64,000 nt of DNA from the NCBI GenBank assembly GCA_029564935.1, contig JAKQPD010000318.1, positions 1-64,000 on the forward strand, read 5' to 3'. Below the pieces are notes generated by a model. The model had not been told where the DNA came from. It saw only the letters and a list, made by a program, of their open reading frames with translations, and did no database searches. Within the stretch, counting starts at the first letter, position 1. The number at the start of each line of letters is the position of its first letter. The position numbers and the translations under genes were made by a program. The DNA is from Bacteroidota bacterium (GTDB lineage Bacteria > Bacteroidota > Bacteroidia > Bacteroidales > VadinHA17). Of this stretch, positions 25,461 through 34,664 are shown one piece after another.

Positions 25461-26462
25461 TTATTTTCCTGCAGCCTGGTTAGCTGTAATTGCTATCATA
25501 CTGACAATATCGCTGACTGAGCATCCGCGCGAAAGATCGTTGATAGGTGCAGCCATACCCTGAAGTATTGGTCCTATGGCTTCGGCGTGAGCAAGTCGCT
25601 GTACCAGTTTATATGCAATATTTCCGCAGTTCAGATCTGGGAAGACAAGAACGTTTGCCTTTCCGGCAATTTTGCTTCCGGGAGCTTTTTTCAGACCTAT
25701 TGCTTCCACCAGCGCTGCATCACCCTGCAATTCTCCGTCAAGCATCAGATCGGGTGCCATCTGTTGTGCAATTGAAGTAGCACTTATCACTTTATCAACA
25801 AGTTCGTGTTTTGCACTTCCTTTTGTTGAAAAGCTCAGGAGGGCTACCCGGGGTTCAAAGCCCCCAAGGGTCCTTGCAGTTTTAGCCGATGCAATGGCAA
25901 TCTCAGCAAGTTCCTTATCTGTAGGATTGGGATGAACGGCACCGTCGGCAAATATAAGAACACCGTTTTCACCAAAGCTCTTATCGGGCAATATCATTAT
26001 AAAAGCTCCTGAGACCACAGAGATCCCCGGTGCGGTTTTAACATACTGAAATGCCGGGCGCAGAACATCACCTGTGGCATGATCGGCTCCCGAGACCTCT
26101 CCATCAGCATCCCCGTTCTTAATCATCATCACACCCAGGTAAAGCGGATCTTCAATAAGCCTGTTTGCCTCCTCCTTTGTCATACCTTTATTCTTCCGTA
26201 TCTCGACCATCATATCGGCATAATGATCTTTCATGGGATGTGACCTCGGATCAACCATGGTTGCTTTTGATAAGTTCTTCAGTCCGAGCTTCTCAGCATG
26301 AGCTCTCATTTCCTGCGGATCACCTATGAGGATGATCCTGGCCAGTCCCTCACCTATAGCAATATCGGCAGCTTTGATGGTTCTTTCTTCATATCCTTCA
26401 GGAAGCACTATCCTTTTGTTATGTTTCCTGGCATTTTCTTTGATGCTATCTAATAACTCCAT
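25461..26462 (-). CDS. pta: Phosphate acetyltransferase
   Basis: 333 residues, the short single-domain form. Signatures include KRIVLPEGYEERTIKAA, DGEVSGADHATGDVLRPA, DGAVHPNPT, SFSTKGSAKHELV and VLVFPDLNCGNIAYKLVQRL. It converts acetyl-CoA and phosphate to acetyl phosphate. First gene of the operon; a promoter-like TTG-N21-TACATTTA lies 39-70 bp upstream on the minus strand. Confidence 0.97.
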   Translation of the reverse strand: MELLDSIKENARKHNKRIVLPEGYEERTIKAADIAIGEGLARIILIGDPQEMRAHAEKLGLKNLSKATMVDPRSHPMKDHYADMMVEIRKNKGMTKEEANRLIEDPLYLGVMMIKNGDADGEVSGADHATGDVLRPAFQYVKTAPGISVVSGAFIMILPDKSFGENGVLIFADGAVHPNPTDKELAEIAIASAKTARTLGGFEPRVALLSFSTKGSAKHELVDKVISATSIAQQMAPDLMLDGELQGDAALVEAIGLKKAPGSKIAGKANVLVFPDLNCGNIAYKLVQRLAHAEAIGPILQGMAAPINDLSRGCSVSDIVSMIAITANQAAGK

Positions 26463-26500
26463 TGTATATCAATAAATTAATTTACTCAAAAACAAGGTCT

Positions 26501-26532
26501 TAAATGTACGGAAAAAAAGTCTGAATTTGCAA
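26501..26532 (-). promoter_or_regulatory. Probable promoter of pta-ackA-ptb-ptb-buk
   Basis: On the minus strand, TTG (26532-26530) and TACATTTA (26508-26501) are 21 bp apart and match the Bacteroidota -33/-7 pattern with one mismatch in TAnnTTTG. A start near 26494 would give a leader of about 32 bases. Confidence 0.4.
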
Positions 26533-26649
26533 TTTTGGAATATATGATTATTATCAGACTTTTAACATTTTAAAAAAATCTCATTATAAGGTCTATTTAA
26601 AAAAAGTTGTTCAAATCATTTTTCTAAATTAGCAGCGCTAAAAATAATT

Positions 26650-29595
26650 ATGGAAAACGATACATTATTATCAGGGCTTGATTTACTCGGGAGCAGTCTC
26701 GAAGGCGATTTGAAACATGATACAATAACCAGGACGATCTATTCGACTGATGCATCTGTTTACAGGGAAGTGCCTCTTGCTGTTGCATGGCCCAGGAACG
26801 AATCTGACATCAGGAAAATAGTGGCTTTTGCCTTGCGCGAAAAGATTGCACTTACGATGAGAGCTGCCGGGACATCCCTTGCGGGACAGGTAGTGAGTTC
26901 AGGAATAATAGTCGATATCTCGAGGTATATGAAAAGTATCCTTGAGATAAATGAAGAGGAAATGTGGGTAAGGGTTGAACCTGGTGTGGTACTTGATGAG
27001 CTGAATATGGTACTTAAAGAGAAAGGTCTTTTCTTTGGTCCGGAAACTTCTACATCAAACCGATGTAACCTTGGAGGTATGGTAGGGAATAACGCATGTG
27101 GTTCGCATTCACTTGTCTACGGTTCCACCAGGGATCATACAATTGAGCTGAGAACAGTCCTCAGCGACGGCAGTTCTGCCGTTTTCGGGCCGCTTGACAA
27201 GGAATCCTTTGAAAAGAAATGTCTGGCTCCGGGTCTTGAAGGTTCGCTGTACAACGGAATAAAAAAAGTGCTTGAGGATCCTGTAAACAGGAAAGAAATA
27301 ATTGACGGATATCCCGATCCGAAGATACCAAGGAGGAATACCGGCTATGCTCTCGACCTTCTCCTTGACAGCAATGTTTTCAACAAAGAATCCCGGAAAC
27401 CTTTTAACTTCTGTGAACTTATTGCAGGATCAGAAGGAACTCTTGCAATAGTTACGGAAATAAAACTTAACCTGGTACAGCTGCCACCACGCAATAAAGC
27501 ACTGGTTTGCATTCACCTTAAAGAAAGGAATGATGCTTTTCTTACAAACCTGATTGCCCTCAAATACTTTCCATCGGCTGTGGAAATGATGGATGACAGG
27601 ATACTTGACCTCACGGAAAATAATATCAGCCAGAGGGGAAACCGGTTTTTTCTTGAAGGTAAGCCGGGATCAATAGTAATTGTAGAATTTGAAAAAGAGA
27701 CATCCGATGACCTTGAGAAGGCCATATCGGATATGATAAATGAGCTTAAGTCAATACCGTACGGTTATGCATATCCTGTTGTGAGAGGCAGGGACATATC
27801 AAAAGTATGGGCGCTGAGAAAAGCCGGGCTTGGAGTACTTGCAAATATGAAAGGTGATCCAAAGCCTGTATCGCTTATTGAAGATACTGCTGTCAACGTT
27901 GAACACCTGCCTGCTTATATTGCAGATTTCGAGAAGATGCTTTCTGCCTATGGAAAGGATGTCGTCTATCATGCCCACATAGGTACGGGAGAATTACACA
28001 TCAGACCTGTCCTCAATCTGAAAGATCCTGCCGATGTTGAATTATTCCGGACCCTTGGTTTTGAAACTGCAAAACTTGTGAAGAAATACAGGGGATCGAT
28101 GAGCGGTGAACACGGGGACGGACGACTGAGAGGGGAATTCATTCCGCTCGTAATTGGAGAACATAATTATAATCTACTTAAAGAAATTAAAAAGATATGG
28201 GATCCTGAGAACATCCTGAATCCGGGGAAAATTACCGATACGCCCCCGATGAATACATCTCTGAGATATATTCCCGGAAAAAAGATCCCGCAAATACAAA
28301 CAATTTTTGATTTCTCATCAACAGAAGGGATACTCAGGGCTGCTGAAAAATGCAATGGTTCAGGTGATTGTCGCAAGACAAAAGTCATAGGAGGAACCAT
28401 GTGCCCTTCCTTTATGGCAACCGGCGAAGAAAAGGACTGTACAAGAGCCAGAGCCAATATTCTCAGGGAATTTCTGGATAAGGATGAATCAAATCCATGG
28501 GATCATAAGGAGATATACGAAATCCTTGAACTATGCCTTTCCTGTAAAGGCTGTAAATCTGAGTGCCCGTCAGGGGTGGATATTGCTAAACTCAAGGCCG
28601 AATTCCTTCAGCACTGGTATGATAAGCACAGAGTTCCTCTTCGCACAATTCTTGTTGCATATATTACTACAGTAAACAGGATAGGATCGCTTGCACCTCC
28701 TGTTTTTAATTTTTTCGTGAGGAATAAGGTAACATCCGGGTTGTTCAAGAAAATTTTAAGAATAGCAGGTCAGAGATCCATTCCGGCATTATATAAGTTC
28801 ACATTCAGGAACTGGGCCGGAAAGAATCTGAAGCTTATTAATCCATCTGATCCTAAAGGAAAGGTCTGCCTGTTTGTCGATGAATTCACCAACTTCAATG
28901 ATACGGCCATAGGAATATCAACGGTACTTCTGCTTACAAAGCTGGGATATCGTGTATCAATTGAAAGACACGGGGAAAGTGCAAGAACATATCTTTCCAA
29001 AGGTTTTATAAGAACTGCAAAGAAGATTGCCTGTGACAATATAAAGAAACTATCCGGTATCATAAGCAAGGATATGCCTCTGATAGGAATTGAACCATCT
29101 GCGATACTGGGGTTCAGGGATGAATATCCGGAGCTTGCAGATGCTGAAATAAAAGATGATGCCTTGAGGATCGCTACCAACAGTTTCATGGTTGACGAGT
29201 TCATTTCCCGCGAATACAGGGCTGGCCGGATTACAAGTGCCGCATTCGCTGAAACAGGATCGGAGGTGCTTTTGCATGCCCACTGTCAGCAGAAAGCCGT
29301 ATCATCTTCTTCATTTACAATTGAAATGCTTTCCATTCCAAAGAACTTTAAGGTCAGGGAAATACCTTCGGGATGTTGCGGTATGGCAGGATCATTCGGG
29401 TATGAAAAAGAACATTACGAACTCGCAACAAGGATCGGTGAAATGGTGCTTTTTCCTGAAGTAAGGGCTGCGGGAAGCGATGTGATTATAGCAGCTCCCG
29501 GTACAAGCTGCAGACACCATATTAAAGATGGTACAGGAAGGATCGCGATGCATCCGGCAGAGATACTGTACAGGGTGTTGAAGTTTGGAGTTTGA
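26650..29595 (+). CDS. FAD-linked oxidase fused to Fe-S oxidoreductase (GlcD-GlcF/YdiJ type)
   Basis: 981 residues. Domains in order: FAD-binding PCMH (about 35-270, with TMRAAGTSLAGQVVSSGIIVD and GGMVGNNACGSHS), FAD-oxidase C-terminal (to about 535, with HIGTGELHIRP and MSGEHGDGR), two 4Fe-4S binding segments (cysteines near 575-590 and CLSCKGCKSECPSGVD near 628-643), and a CCG domain (AHCQQKA, IPSGCCGMAGSFG near 905-915). Such fusions oxidise D-2-hydroxy acids (D-lactate, D-2-hydroxyglutarate) and pass electrons through Fe-S clusters; the substrate is not decided. The last codons (KFGV-stop) are encoded inside a GTTTGGA repeat, so the natural C-terminus has been modified by the repeat. Confidence 0.93.
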   Translation: MENDTLLSGLDLLGSSLEGDLKHDTITRTIYSTDASVYREVPLAVAWPRNESDIRKIVAFALREKIALTMRAAGTSLAGQVVSSGIIVDISRYMKSILEINEEEMWVRVEPGVVLDELNMVLKEKGLFFGPETSTSNRCNLGGMVGNNACGSHSLVYGSTRDHTIELRTVLSDGSSAVFGPLDKESFEKKCLAPGLEGSLYNGIKKVLEDPVNRKEIIDGYPDPKIPRRNTGYALDLLLDSNVFNKESRKPFNFCELIAGSEGTLAIVTEIKLNLVQLPPRNKALVCIHLKERNDAFLTNLIALKYFPSAVEMMDDRILDLTENNISQRGNRFFLEGKPGSIVIVEFEKETSDDLEKAISDMINELKSIPYGYAYPVVRGRDISKVWALRKAGLGVLANMKGDPKPVSLIEDTAVNVEHLPAYIADFEKMLSAYGKDVVYHAHIGTGELHIRPVLNLKDPADVELFRTLGFETAKLVKKYRGSMSGEHGDGRLRGEFIPLVIGEHNYNLLKEIKKIWDPENILNPGKITDTPPMNTSLRYIPGKKIPQIQTIFDFSSTEGILRAAEKCNGSGDCRKTKVIGGTMCPSFMATGEEKDCTRARANILREFLDKDESNPWDHKEIYEILELCLSCKGCKSECPSGVDIAKLKAEFLQHWYDKHRVPLRTILVAYITTVNRIGSLAPPVFNFFVRNKVTSGLFKKILRIAGQRSIPALYKFTFRNWAGKNLKLINPSDPKGKVCLFVDEFTNFNDTAIGISTVLLLTKLGYRVSIERHGESARTYLSKGFIRTAKKIACDNIKKLSGIISKDMPLIGIEPSAILGFRDEYPELADAEIKDDALRIATNSFMVDEFISREYRAGRITSAAFAETGSEVLLHAHCQQKAVSSSSFTIEMLSIPKNFKVREIPSGCCGMAGSFGYEKEHYELATRIGEMVLFPEVRAAGSDVIIAAPGTSCRHHIKDGTGRIAMHPAEILYRVLKFGV

Positions 29596-29626
29596 AGTTT
29601 GGAGTTTGGAGTTATGGAGTTATGGA
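29581..29626. repeat. GTTTGGA tandem array without an IVP gene
   Basis: The stretch carries tttggag, tttgaag, tttggag, tttggag and then ttatggag units, the same 7-bp motif as the arrays around the IVP gene at 186-220 and 602-659. It overlaps the 3' end of the FAD/Fe-S gene and stands alone. Confidence 0.8.
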
Positions 29627-29635
29627 CAGATAGGT

Positions 29636-30406
29636 TCAGATAATGAGACTGAATTTGTCAATATCTTTGAGAACGGGAAAATTTTTACGGAATTTTTTCA
29701 ACCCGGGAATCGAAATTTCTGCAGTGATTGTACAAGCTGTATTTTTTCCTGCAGATGCCATTATTTCGCCCCGGGGACTGATGATACGAGAATCTCCTGA
29801 ATATGAGATGCCCATTCCGTCCTTCCCTATCCTGTTTGCCCCGGCAACATAGCATTGATTTTCGAGAGCACGGGCTTTAAGAAGGGTCATCCAGACATCT
29901 CTTCTAGGCTGAGGCCAGTTTGCTGAATTAATAAGCAGATCATAATTATTTGTATTACTGCTCCAGACAGGGAACCTTAAATCGTAACATACCTCCGGAA
30001 ATATCCTTACTCCCCTGAATTTAAATGTAATACGCTTATTACCCGGACAGAAATTCAAGTGTTCACCTCCCATACTGAAAAGGTGTCTTTTATCGTAGTA
30101 TTTCGATCTGTTGTCAGGTGCCACAAAAACCCAGCGGTTGTAGAATTTCCGGCCCGATCTTACAATATAGCTGCCACAGATACCACACAATCTTTTCTCC
30201 GAGATGCTTTTCAGCCACCTGTAGGTTTCACCGTCTGACAATTCTCCATTCTCAGCGGTATTCATTGTAAAACCCGTACTGAACATCTCAGGAAGGATAA
30301 TGAGGTCGGTATTGCTGTCAAGTTCCGATATCATCTTTTCAAGGATAGCGAAATTTGAAGTTTTATCTTCCCATAATGTATCAGGTTGTAAGATTGACAA
30401 TTTCAT
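29636..30406 (-). CDS. Nitrilase-superfamily amidohydrolase (omega-amidase-like)
   Basis: 256 residues. The catalytic triad of the family is present: E40 (ILPEMFSTGF), K106 (YYDKRHLFS) and C140 (EVCYDLRFPVW). The pattern closely matches omega-amidase/Nit2 and E. coli YafV, which hydrolyse alpha-ketoglutaramate and alpha-ketosuccinamate and so recycle side products of transaminases. The gene is convergent with the FAD/Fe-S dehydrogenase, with the GTTTGGA array between them. The substrate is inferred from family resemblance. Confidence 0.88.
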   Translation of the reverse strand: MKLSILQPDTLWEDKTSNFAILEKMISELDSNTDLIILPEMFSTGFTMNTAENGELSDGETYRWLKSISEKRLCGICGSYIVRSGRKFYNRWVFVAPDNRSKYYDKRHLFSMGGEHLNFCPGNKRITFKFRGVRIFPEVCYDLRFPVWSSNTNNYDLLINSANWPQPRRDVWMTLLKARALENQCYVAGANRIGKDGMGISYSGDSRIISPRGEIMASAGKNTACTITAEISIPGLKKFRKNFPVLKDIDKFSLII

Positions 30407-30476
30407 AACAGAACGATTTTAAAAAAAAAGTACAGGTATCATTTTACCTGTACTCCATATATCCAGGGCCTTCAGG

Positions 30477-31634
30477 CTATTGTTGTGATTTCATTGAACT
30501 ATAATAGTCATTGAATATGCCTTTAATCAGAGGTTTATAATATAGCCAGAAAAACCTTCTTGGGTCATCCGGTTTACTTGAATACAGTAATCCCTTCAGC
30601 TTTTCGAAACCTTTGAGTCGTGAGGTACAGTAGGTAATATCCTTGTTAGCAAAATCTCCCGAGAAATAATAAGTTCTTTTTTGCAGAGGTTCCTGAATTA
30701 CAGCAGGAAATTCATTATCAAGGGAGTTTTGTGAAAGTAATGTATCGCCAACACTGTTTGTGGAAATCCTGAATTTTGAAATAACATTGTTATCCATTGG
30801 GTCAATAATATCGAACCACTGGTCGAATACAACCATTTCAGGCAGATTCCATCCCGCTGAAAAGGATGGTTCGGTAATAATGTCCGGCATGGGTTTAATA
30901 AGATGAGTGCCTTCTTCAAGGACAATAACCGACCTTTCCTGGAGCAAAACAATACCCGCTTTCGTAAAGGACCAGGGTTTCTGATACTGTTTTCTGTACA
31001 TGGTGGTCAGCCATACAGGAAAATCCCGGCTGGTCGAATCAAGCGAACTGAAGTACTTTCCGGTCCACCCTGTAAATTTCAGGCCAAGTCGTTCCTGTGC
31101 TCTGAATGATTCATATTCAGCAGTGGGATAATCGAATGAGTTGTACTCCATTACAACCAGCTTATTCCTGTCTTTCATCTCTTTTATAAGCAGGTTGTCA
31201 TTATTATTCAATCCCCCATAGATCTTCCTTGTTCTTCTGGTTTGTGAAAAAGCCTGATACCATTCATTAAAAAACACACCATATGTATCAGCGATATATA
31301 TTGCATCAGCTTTTTCAGGTAGTTCTTTCAGATCAGCAAGCCTGTATTCATTTCTGTCCCATAGTTTCTTTTTCAGGGGACGCGTGGGAATAAATCCGTA
31401 ATAATCTTTCCGGTATGAAAAGCTATTCTTCTTATCCTTCTTAACAAATCTGTCATTTGTAAGTATCCAGTTAAATGACTTATGCTTTTCACGGTTGATT
31501 GATGGAACTGTCTTATCGACAATTATGATATCCATGGGTTTCTTTTCCATGAATGTCCATTGAAGGAGGTTGATAACAGGCAGAATAAGTAATACTGCCA
31601 GTATTATTAATACAATTAGCAATGGTTTTTTCAT
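30477..31634 (-). CDS. Membrane-anchored protein of unknown function
   Basis: 385 residues. The N-terminus is a single membrane anchor (PLLIVLIILAVLLILPVINLLQW), leaving about 355 residues outside the cytoplasm. The body is hydrophilic with many aromatic residues; DIIIVDKTVP, ADAIYIADTYGVFFNEWY and KLVVMEYNSFDYPT look like the beta-alpha strands of a glutamine-amidotransferase-like or barrel fold, but no catalytic motif can be named. It ends LYYKPLIKGIFNDYYSSMK. It is divergent from rarA; the nitrilase gene lies 70 bp downstream on the same strand. Confidence 0.72.
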   Translation of the reverse strand: MKKPLLIVLIILAVLLILPVINLLQWTFMEKKPMDIIIVDKTVPSINREKHKSFNWILTNDRFVKKDKKNSFSYRKDYYGFIPTRPLKKKLWDRNEYRLADLKELPEKADAIYIADTYGVFFNEWYQAFSQTRRTRKIYGGLNNNDNLLIKEMKDRNKLVVMEYNSFDYPTAEYESFRAQERLGLKFTGWTGKYFSSLDSTSRDFPVWLTTMYRKQYQKPWSFTKAGIVLLQERSVIVLEEGTHLIKPMPDIITEPSFSAGWNLPEMVVFDQWFDIIDPMDNNVISKFRISTNSVGDTLLSQNSLDNEFPAVIQEPLQKRTYYFSGDFANKDITYCTSRLKGFEKLKGLLYSSKPDDPRRFFWLYYKPLIKGIFNDYYSSMKSQQ

Positions 31635-32016
31635 AACTGAAATTCGGTCTGAAAGAAATTCAAAAACAGTAAACTATTGTAAGTCCTTTTACTATCACAA
31701 ATTCAGCAGTTAAAAGTATTAAATTTTTTTATAAGTTGTCATATTTAAAGCAATTTAGTGAAAAATATTTAATTAACAATGTTAGTAACCGAGTATTGAA
31801 TTCTAACCTCTTCTCCCTGCACTACCCTAAATTTTACCATCGGGTAAGTAATCCGGTCCGGCAACCATTGGTTACGGAATCTTCCATTATCAACGGTTTC
31901 AGACAGTTCCTTATTGTAATCCACAAGGTTGATTATTTTCCGGAAAACTTTTGCAGGGATTATAATATTTCTGCCTTCAAATAAATTATTTCTACTTTTA
32001 CGTAAACTTAATTAAT
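31635..32016. other. Divergent intergenic region, no gene recognised
   Basis: 382 bp between the start of the anchored protein (minus) and rarA (plus). It should hold both promoters, but no TAnnTTTG element stands out. Only short local inverted repeats are visible. Confidence 0.4.
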
Positions 32017-33318
32017 ATGTTGCCCAACCAACCTCTTGCAGAAAGGTTAAGGCCCAGGGATCTTGATGAGTTTTGCGGACAGGAACACCTTGTAGGAAAG
32101 AATTCGGTTCTCAGAAAGCTTATCGAATCAGGAAATATACCTTCTTTTATATTATGGGGCCCGCCTGGTGTTGGAAAAACAACCCTTGCGTGGATCATTG
32201 CAAACACCCTTAAAAGACCGTTTTACCATCTTAGCGCCGTGCATTCGGGAGTTAAAGATGTAAGAGAGACTATCGAAAAAGCCCGCAAGCAGCAATTCTT
32301 CAATCAGCCTAATCCTATCCTGTTCATTGATGAAATACACCGGTTCAGCAAATCTCAGCAGGACTCGCTTCTCAGTGCTGTCGAACAGGGGATTATCACA
32401 CTCATTGGTGCCACCACAGAGAATCCTTCATTTGAAGTAATCTCTCCCCTCCTTTCACGCTGCCAGGTCTTTGTAATGAACCCTCTTGGCAAGGAAGAAC
32501 TCATGGGATTACTTGACCGGGCCCTTAAGAAAGATCCCTATCTTGCTGAATTTAACATTGAAATAGCTGAATACGAGGCATTATTAAGAGTCTCAGGAGG
32601 AGATGCACGTAAGCTTTTCAATGCCCTTGAACTGGTTATATCTTCCGAATCAACAGAAGAGAGTGAGGAAAGAATCATAATTACCGACGAAAAGGTGCTT
32701 TTGCATGTCCAGAAGAACCTTGCCCTGTATGACAAGAAAGGAGAACAGCATTATGATATAATTTCCGCATTTATTAAATCGATGCGCGGAAGCGATCCGA
32801 ATGCTGCAGTCTACTGGCTTGCCCGTATGGTGGAAGGAGGCGAGGACCCGAAGTTCATTGCCCGCAGAATGGTGATACTTGCAGCAGAAGATATAGGGAT
32901 GGCCAATCCCAATGCCCTGCTTCTTGCTCAGTCGTGTTTCGAGGCAATCAATGTCATCGGATGGCCGGAATCCAGGATAATCCTTTCGGAAGCAGCCGTT
33001 TATCTGGCAACATCGCCAAAAAGCAATTCATCATATATGGCTATTGAGGCTGCTATTGAAGCTGTGAGGGAAAAAGGCGATCTCCCTGTGCCCCTTCACA
33101 TAAGAAATGCACCTACAAAGCTTATGAAAGATCTCGGATATCATAAGGATTATAAGTACGCACACAGCTATGATGGCAATTTTGTTCCTGATGATTTCCT
33201 TCCCGGGGAAATAAAGGGAACAAAGTTTTATGACCCAGGGGCAAATCCGAGAGAAGATGAGATGAGAAAAAAGCTGTCTGCTTTCTGGAAAGGGTTTTAT
33301 GATTATGATAAAAAGTAA
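32017..33318 (+). CDS. rarA: Replication-associated recombination protein A (AAA+ ATPase)
   Basis: 433 residues, family RarA/MgsA/Mgs1 (WRNIP1). Walker A WGPPGVGKTT at about 46-55, Walker B LFIDEIHRF near 103-111, sensor 1 GATTENPSFE, arginine finger SRCQVF, then the tetramerisation domain (RGSDPNAAVYWLARMVEGGEDPKFIARRM). It acts at stalled replication forks. The N-terminus QPLAERLRPRDLDEFCGQEHL is typical and supports the chosen start. Confidence 0.96.
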   Translation: MLPNQPLAERLRPRDLDEFCGQEHLVGKNSVLRKLIESGNIPSFILWGPPGVGKTTLAWIIANTLKRPFYHLSAVHSGVKDVRETIEKARKQQFFNQPNPILFIDEIHRFSKSQQDSLLSAVEQGIITLIGATTENPSFEVISPLLSRCQVFVMNPLGKEELMGLLDRALKKDPYLAEFNIEIAEYEALLRVSGGDARKLFNALELVISSESTEESEERIIITDEKVLLHVQKNLALYDKKGEQHYDIISAFIKSMRGSDPNAAVYWLARMVEGGEDPKFIARRMVILAAEDIGMANPNALLLAQSCFEAINVIGWPESRIILSEAAVYLATSPKSNSSYMAIEAAIEAVREKGDLPVPLHIRNAPTKLMKDLGYHKDYKYAHSYDGNFVPDDFLPGEIKGTKFYDPGANPREDEMRKKLSAFWKGFYDYDKK

Positions 33319-33383
33319 TTTTTTTCATAATGTCAGTTCAAAAACATTAATTTTACAATTACTATAAACTTAATTTGATTAAA

Positions 33384-34085
33384 ATGAAAAAGATTTATTT
33401 GATTTTAGCATGTCTGATTTCATCTCTGATGATAAACGCCCAGTCGCTGAATGACATTGTAAAGAATTATACAACAGCCAACAAGCTTGACCAGGTCACA
33501 AACAAAAAGAGTATAAAGATCACAGCGAAGATGTCTATGATGGGTATGGAAATGCCTATGGAGATATGGATGAAAAATCCCAACAAGATCAAATCGGTAA
33601 TGAATATGAATGGCCAGGAGATCATCCAGGCATATGATGGTGAAAAAGGATATTCTGTCAATCCTATGACCGGATCTTCACAACCGGTTGAAATGGGTCC
33701 CGATGAAGTAAAACAGCTTCTGCGGAATAATAATTTCGAGAATATGCTCGACAAATACCTGAAGAATGGTCAGCTTGAAGTTGCCGGGGAAGAAGCAGTT
33801 AACGGCAAGCCGACTGTAAAGATCAAAGCCACAATTGAACCCGGTACAGTAAGCAACATGTATATTGATAAAGCAAGCTGGCTTCTTGTAAAGCAGACAA
33901 TGGATGTAACACAGGGCGGAATGCCTGTAACCATTGAAACATATCCTTCAGATTACAAGGAAATAAACGGTTTGATCATGCCGATGAAAACCACCACATC
34001 TGTCAGCGGTATGGAAATGGTCATCAATTTTACAAATATCGAAGTCGATATTCCTATGGATGACAGCATTTTCAAATTGAAATAA
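33384..34085 (+). CDS. LolA-like outer-membrane lipoprotein carrier-fold protein
   Basis: 233 residues from ATG 33384 (a TTG at 33375 is less likely). Signal peptide KKIYLILACLISSLMINAQ. The mature part shows an incomplete barrel pattern: KITAKMSMMGMEMPMEIWMKNPNKIKSVMNMNGQEIIQAYDGEKGY, then NGKPTVKIKATIEPGTVSNMYIDKASWLLVKQ, and a last strand with GLIMPMKTTTSVSGMEM. This is the LolA/LppX-like fold with many methionines, and many Bacteroidota have several such proteins beside unrelated genes. Ligand unknown. Confidence 0.75.
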   Translation: MKKIYLILACLISSLMINAQSLNDIVKNYTTANKLDQVTNKKSIKITAKMSMMGMEMPMEIWMKNPNKIKSVMNMNGQEIIQAYDGEKGYSVNPMTGSSQPVEMGPDEVKQLLRNNNFENMLDKYLKNGQLEVAGEEAVNGKPTVKIKATIEPGTVSNMYIDKASWLLVKQTMDVTQGGMPVTIETYPSDYKEINGLIMPMKTTTSVSGMEMVINFTNIEVDIPMDDSIFKLK

Positions 34086-34105
34086 AAATTGAAATAAAAT
34101 TCGTA

Positions 34106-34128
34106 GAGACGCCCAATTTGGGCGTCTC
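34106..34128. repeat. GAGACGCCCAA palindrome (REP-like), copy 1
   Basis: Arms GAGACGCCCAA (34106-34116) and TTGGGCGTCTC (34118-34128) pair perfectly around one central T. A shorter copy lies at 34164-34184 and a variant core at 34140-34154. Such GAGACGC...GCGTCTC palindromes are frequent dispersed elements. Confidence 0.8.
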
Positions 34129-34132
34129 CTGT

Positions 34133-34154
34133 AAAAAAGCGCCCAAATCGGGCG
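34133..34154 (-). terminator. Intrinsic terminator downstream of rnpB (second)
   Basis: On the minus strand, CGCCC-GATTT-GGGCG (34154-34140) is followed by GC and six T (34138-34133). It lies after the RNase P RNA in its direction of transcription. Confidence 0.6.
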
Positions 34155-34160
34155 AATATG

Positions 34161-34184
34161 AAAAGACGCCCAATTTGGGCGTCT
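34161..34184 (-). terminator. Palindrome plus T-run downstream of rnpB (first)
   Basis: AGACGCCCAA (minus 34184-34175) pairs with TTGGGCGTCT (34173-34164), and the minus strand then reads TTTT. It begins only seven bases after the presumed rnpB 3' end, so this repeat copy probably doubles as its terminator. Confidence 0.55.
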
Positions 34185-34190
34185 CCACAA

Positions 34191-34588
34191 GGCAGCCGGC
34201 CTGTAAGCCGGGTTCTGTACGGTTCAGGTATCTGCGAAAGAAATTTAAACCGTTTCCCGTCATTTATCTTGTCATGCCATCACTGGCATGATCATACGAT
34301 CTACCCCCCGGCGTCGGACGAGCAGCCCTCAATGCCGGTATACATGATCTTTCAACCCATGAGGCGTACGGCTTCCCATGTCACCATGGAAACCGGTGAG
34401 CTCTTACCTCACCTTTTCACCTTTACCGGACAAACCCTGACGAAGGCTGACCTTCGATGGCTTTGACCGGAAGTTATTCTCTGTTACACTACTATACCCT
34501 CGCGGATATCTACCCGTTAGGTAGCATGGTGCTCTGTGTTGCCCGGACTTTCCTTCCCGCCTGAGGCGGGACGACGGAACAGCCTGCT
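34191..34588 (-). ncRNA. rnpB: RNase P RNA, bacterial class A
   Basis: The catalytic RNA that matures tRNA 5' ends. On the minus strand the 5' part carries the conserved P4 segment GGAAAGTCCGGGC (near 34556-34540) after a short GC hairpin, the centre carries AAGGTGAAAAGGTGAGGTAAG (start near 34424), and the 3' part carries the matching P4 strand ACAGAACCCGGCTTACAGG (near 34219-34201). GCAGC at the 5' end can pair with GCTGC at the 3' end as P1. Boundaries are estimated from that pairing to within a few bases. Protein-like frames in this stretch are shadows. Confidence 0.93.
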
Positions 34589-34664
34589 GCATTGCAAAAT
34601 TACTAAATATTACAATTGCGCGCATAAGAATTTAATTTGGTTATTTTTACCGGGCTTTTTGACA

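Noticed and set aside
31736..31984. An 82-codon frame between the anchored protein and rarA
   Set aside because: It has no recognisable domain, no signal, AT-driven composition and no context support.
34158..34466. A 102-codon frame and others across 34150-34630
   Set aside because: They lie in the RNase P RNA gene, whose conserved segments and pairing are clear; no protein family is recognisable.
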